A stretch of DNA of 64,000 bases from Bhargavaea cecembensis DSE10. GTDB taxonomy: Bacteria > Bacillota > Bacilli > Bacillales_A > Planococcaceae. The translations under genes were made by a program, and so were the position numbers. This document shows, one piece after another, positions 63,989 to 64,000 of this stretch; the stretch's first letter is position 1; every line of letters starts with the position of its first letter. Location: positions 61,005 to 125,004 of the forward strand of contig NZ_AOFT01000010.1 of assembly GCF_000348905.1 (NCBI RefSeq), in the 5' to 3' direction. A model generated the notes under the pieces. It was not told the DNA's origin. It made no database searches and saw only the letters and a program-made list of their open reading frames with translations.

Positions 63989-64000
63989 TGTACTGTTTTT

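Overview
This window looks like an uninterrupted piece of chromosome from an endospore-forming, low-G+C-lineage Gram-positive bacterium (Bacillales). Codon third positions are visibly G/C-rich, so it is not Bacillus subtilis itself. Gene order follows the yqe-yqf-yqg block of B. subtilis closely (nadD-yqeK-rsfS-yqeM-comE, holA, gpr-spoIIP-lepA-hemW-hrcA, dnaK-dnaJ, prmA-rsmE-mtaB, floA, phoH-pgpH-ybeY-dgkA-cdd-era-recO, dnaG-rpoD, trmK, ispH-cshB-nfo, zinc uptake, ispG, sodA, pbpA, rpmG, ltaS, yqgX). A single-chain glycyl-tRNA synthetase behind a T-box, and small differences in gene content, suggest a Planococcaceae-like genus. That family assignment is an inference, not shown by the sequence.

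Layout. 1-7.1 kb: NAD and ribosome-silencing genes, then DNA-uptake genes comEA/comEB/comEC, antisense yqzM and holA. 7.1-8.2 kb: an orphan 111-aa gene and rpsT on the minus strand. 8.2-10.2 kb: sporulation genes gpr (with a forespore sigma-G-like promoter) and spoIIP. 10.2-18.4 kb: lepA, hemW and the CIRCE-controlled heat-shock locus hrcA-grpE-dnaK, followed by dnaJ with its own promoter; grpE is split by one extra A in a run of seven. 18.4-22.5 kb: RNA/protein modification enzymes, deoC, rpsU. 22.6-25.5 kb: a sigma-W-like nfeD-floA-yqfB envelope operon. 25.6-33.3 kb: yqfC-yqfD, phoH, pgpH (c-di-AMP hydrolysis), ybeY, dgkA, cdd, era, recO. 33.3-35.5 kb: a hairpin-rich gap, then glyS and its T-box leader on the minus strand. 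35.5-40.2 kb: ccpN-ppsR and dnaG-rpoD. 40.3-44 kb: an acyl-CoA dehydrogenase, cytochrome c, trmK-yqfO. 44-53 kb: ispH, yqfQ, cshB-nfo, yqfT, Zur-controlled znuC-znuB-zur, yqfW, ispG, yqfZ and a DUF1189 membrane protein. 53-64 kb: Na/Pi symporter, yqgC, sodA, a class B penicillin-binding protein, rpmG, folate cyclo-ligase, yqgQ, LTA synthase behind an ECF-type promoter, yqgU, yqgW, yqgX.

No rRNA, tRNA, CRISPR array, prophage or intact insertion sequence was seen. The content is mostly conserved housekeeping. The unusual material is in regulation and small details: the grpE frameshift, a probable CTG start, a leader peptide overlapping comEA, divergent promoters sharing one -35 hexamer, ECF promoters, a Zur box, palindromes at the dnaG-rpoD and acyl-CoA dehydrogenase promoters, and a structured gap between recO and glyS. 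I did not find a clearly new multi-gene system.
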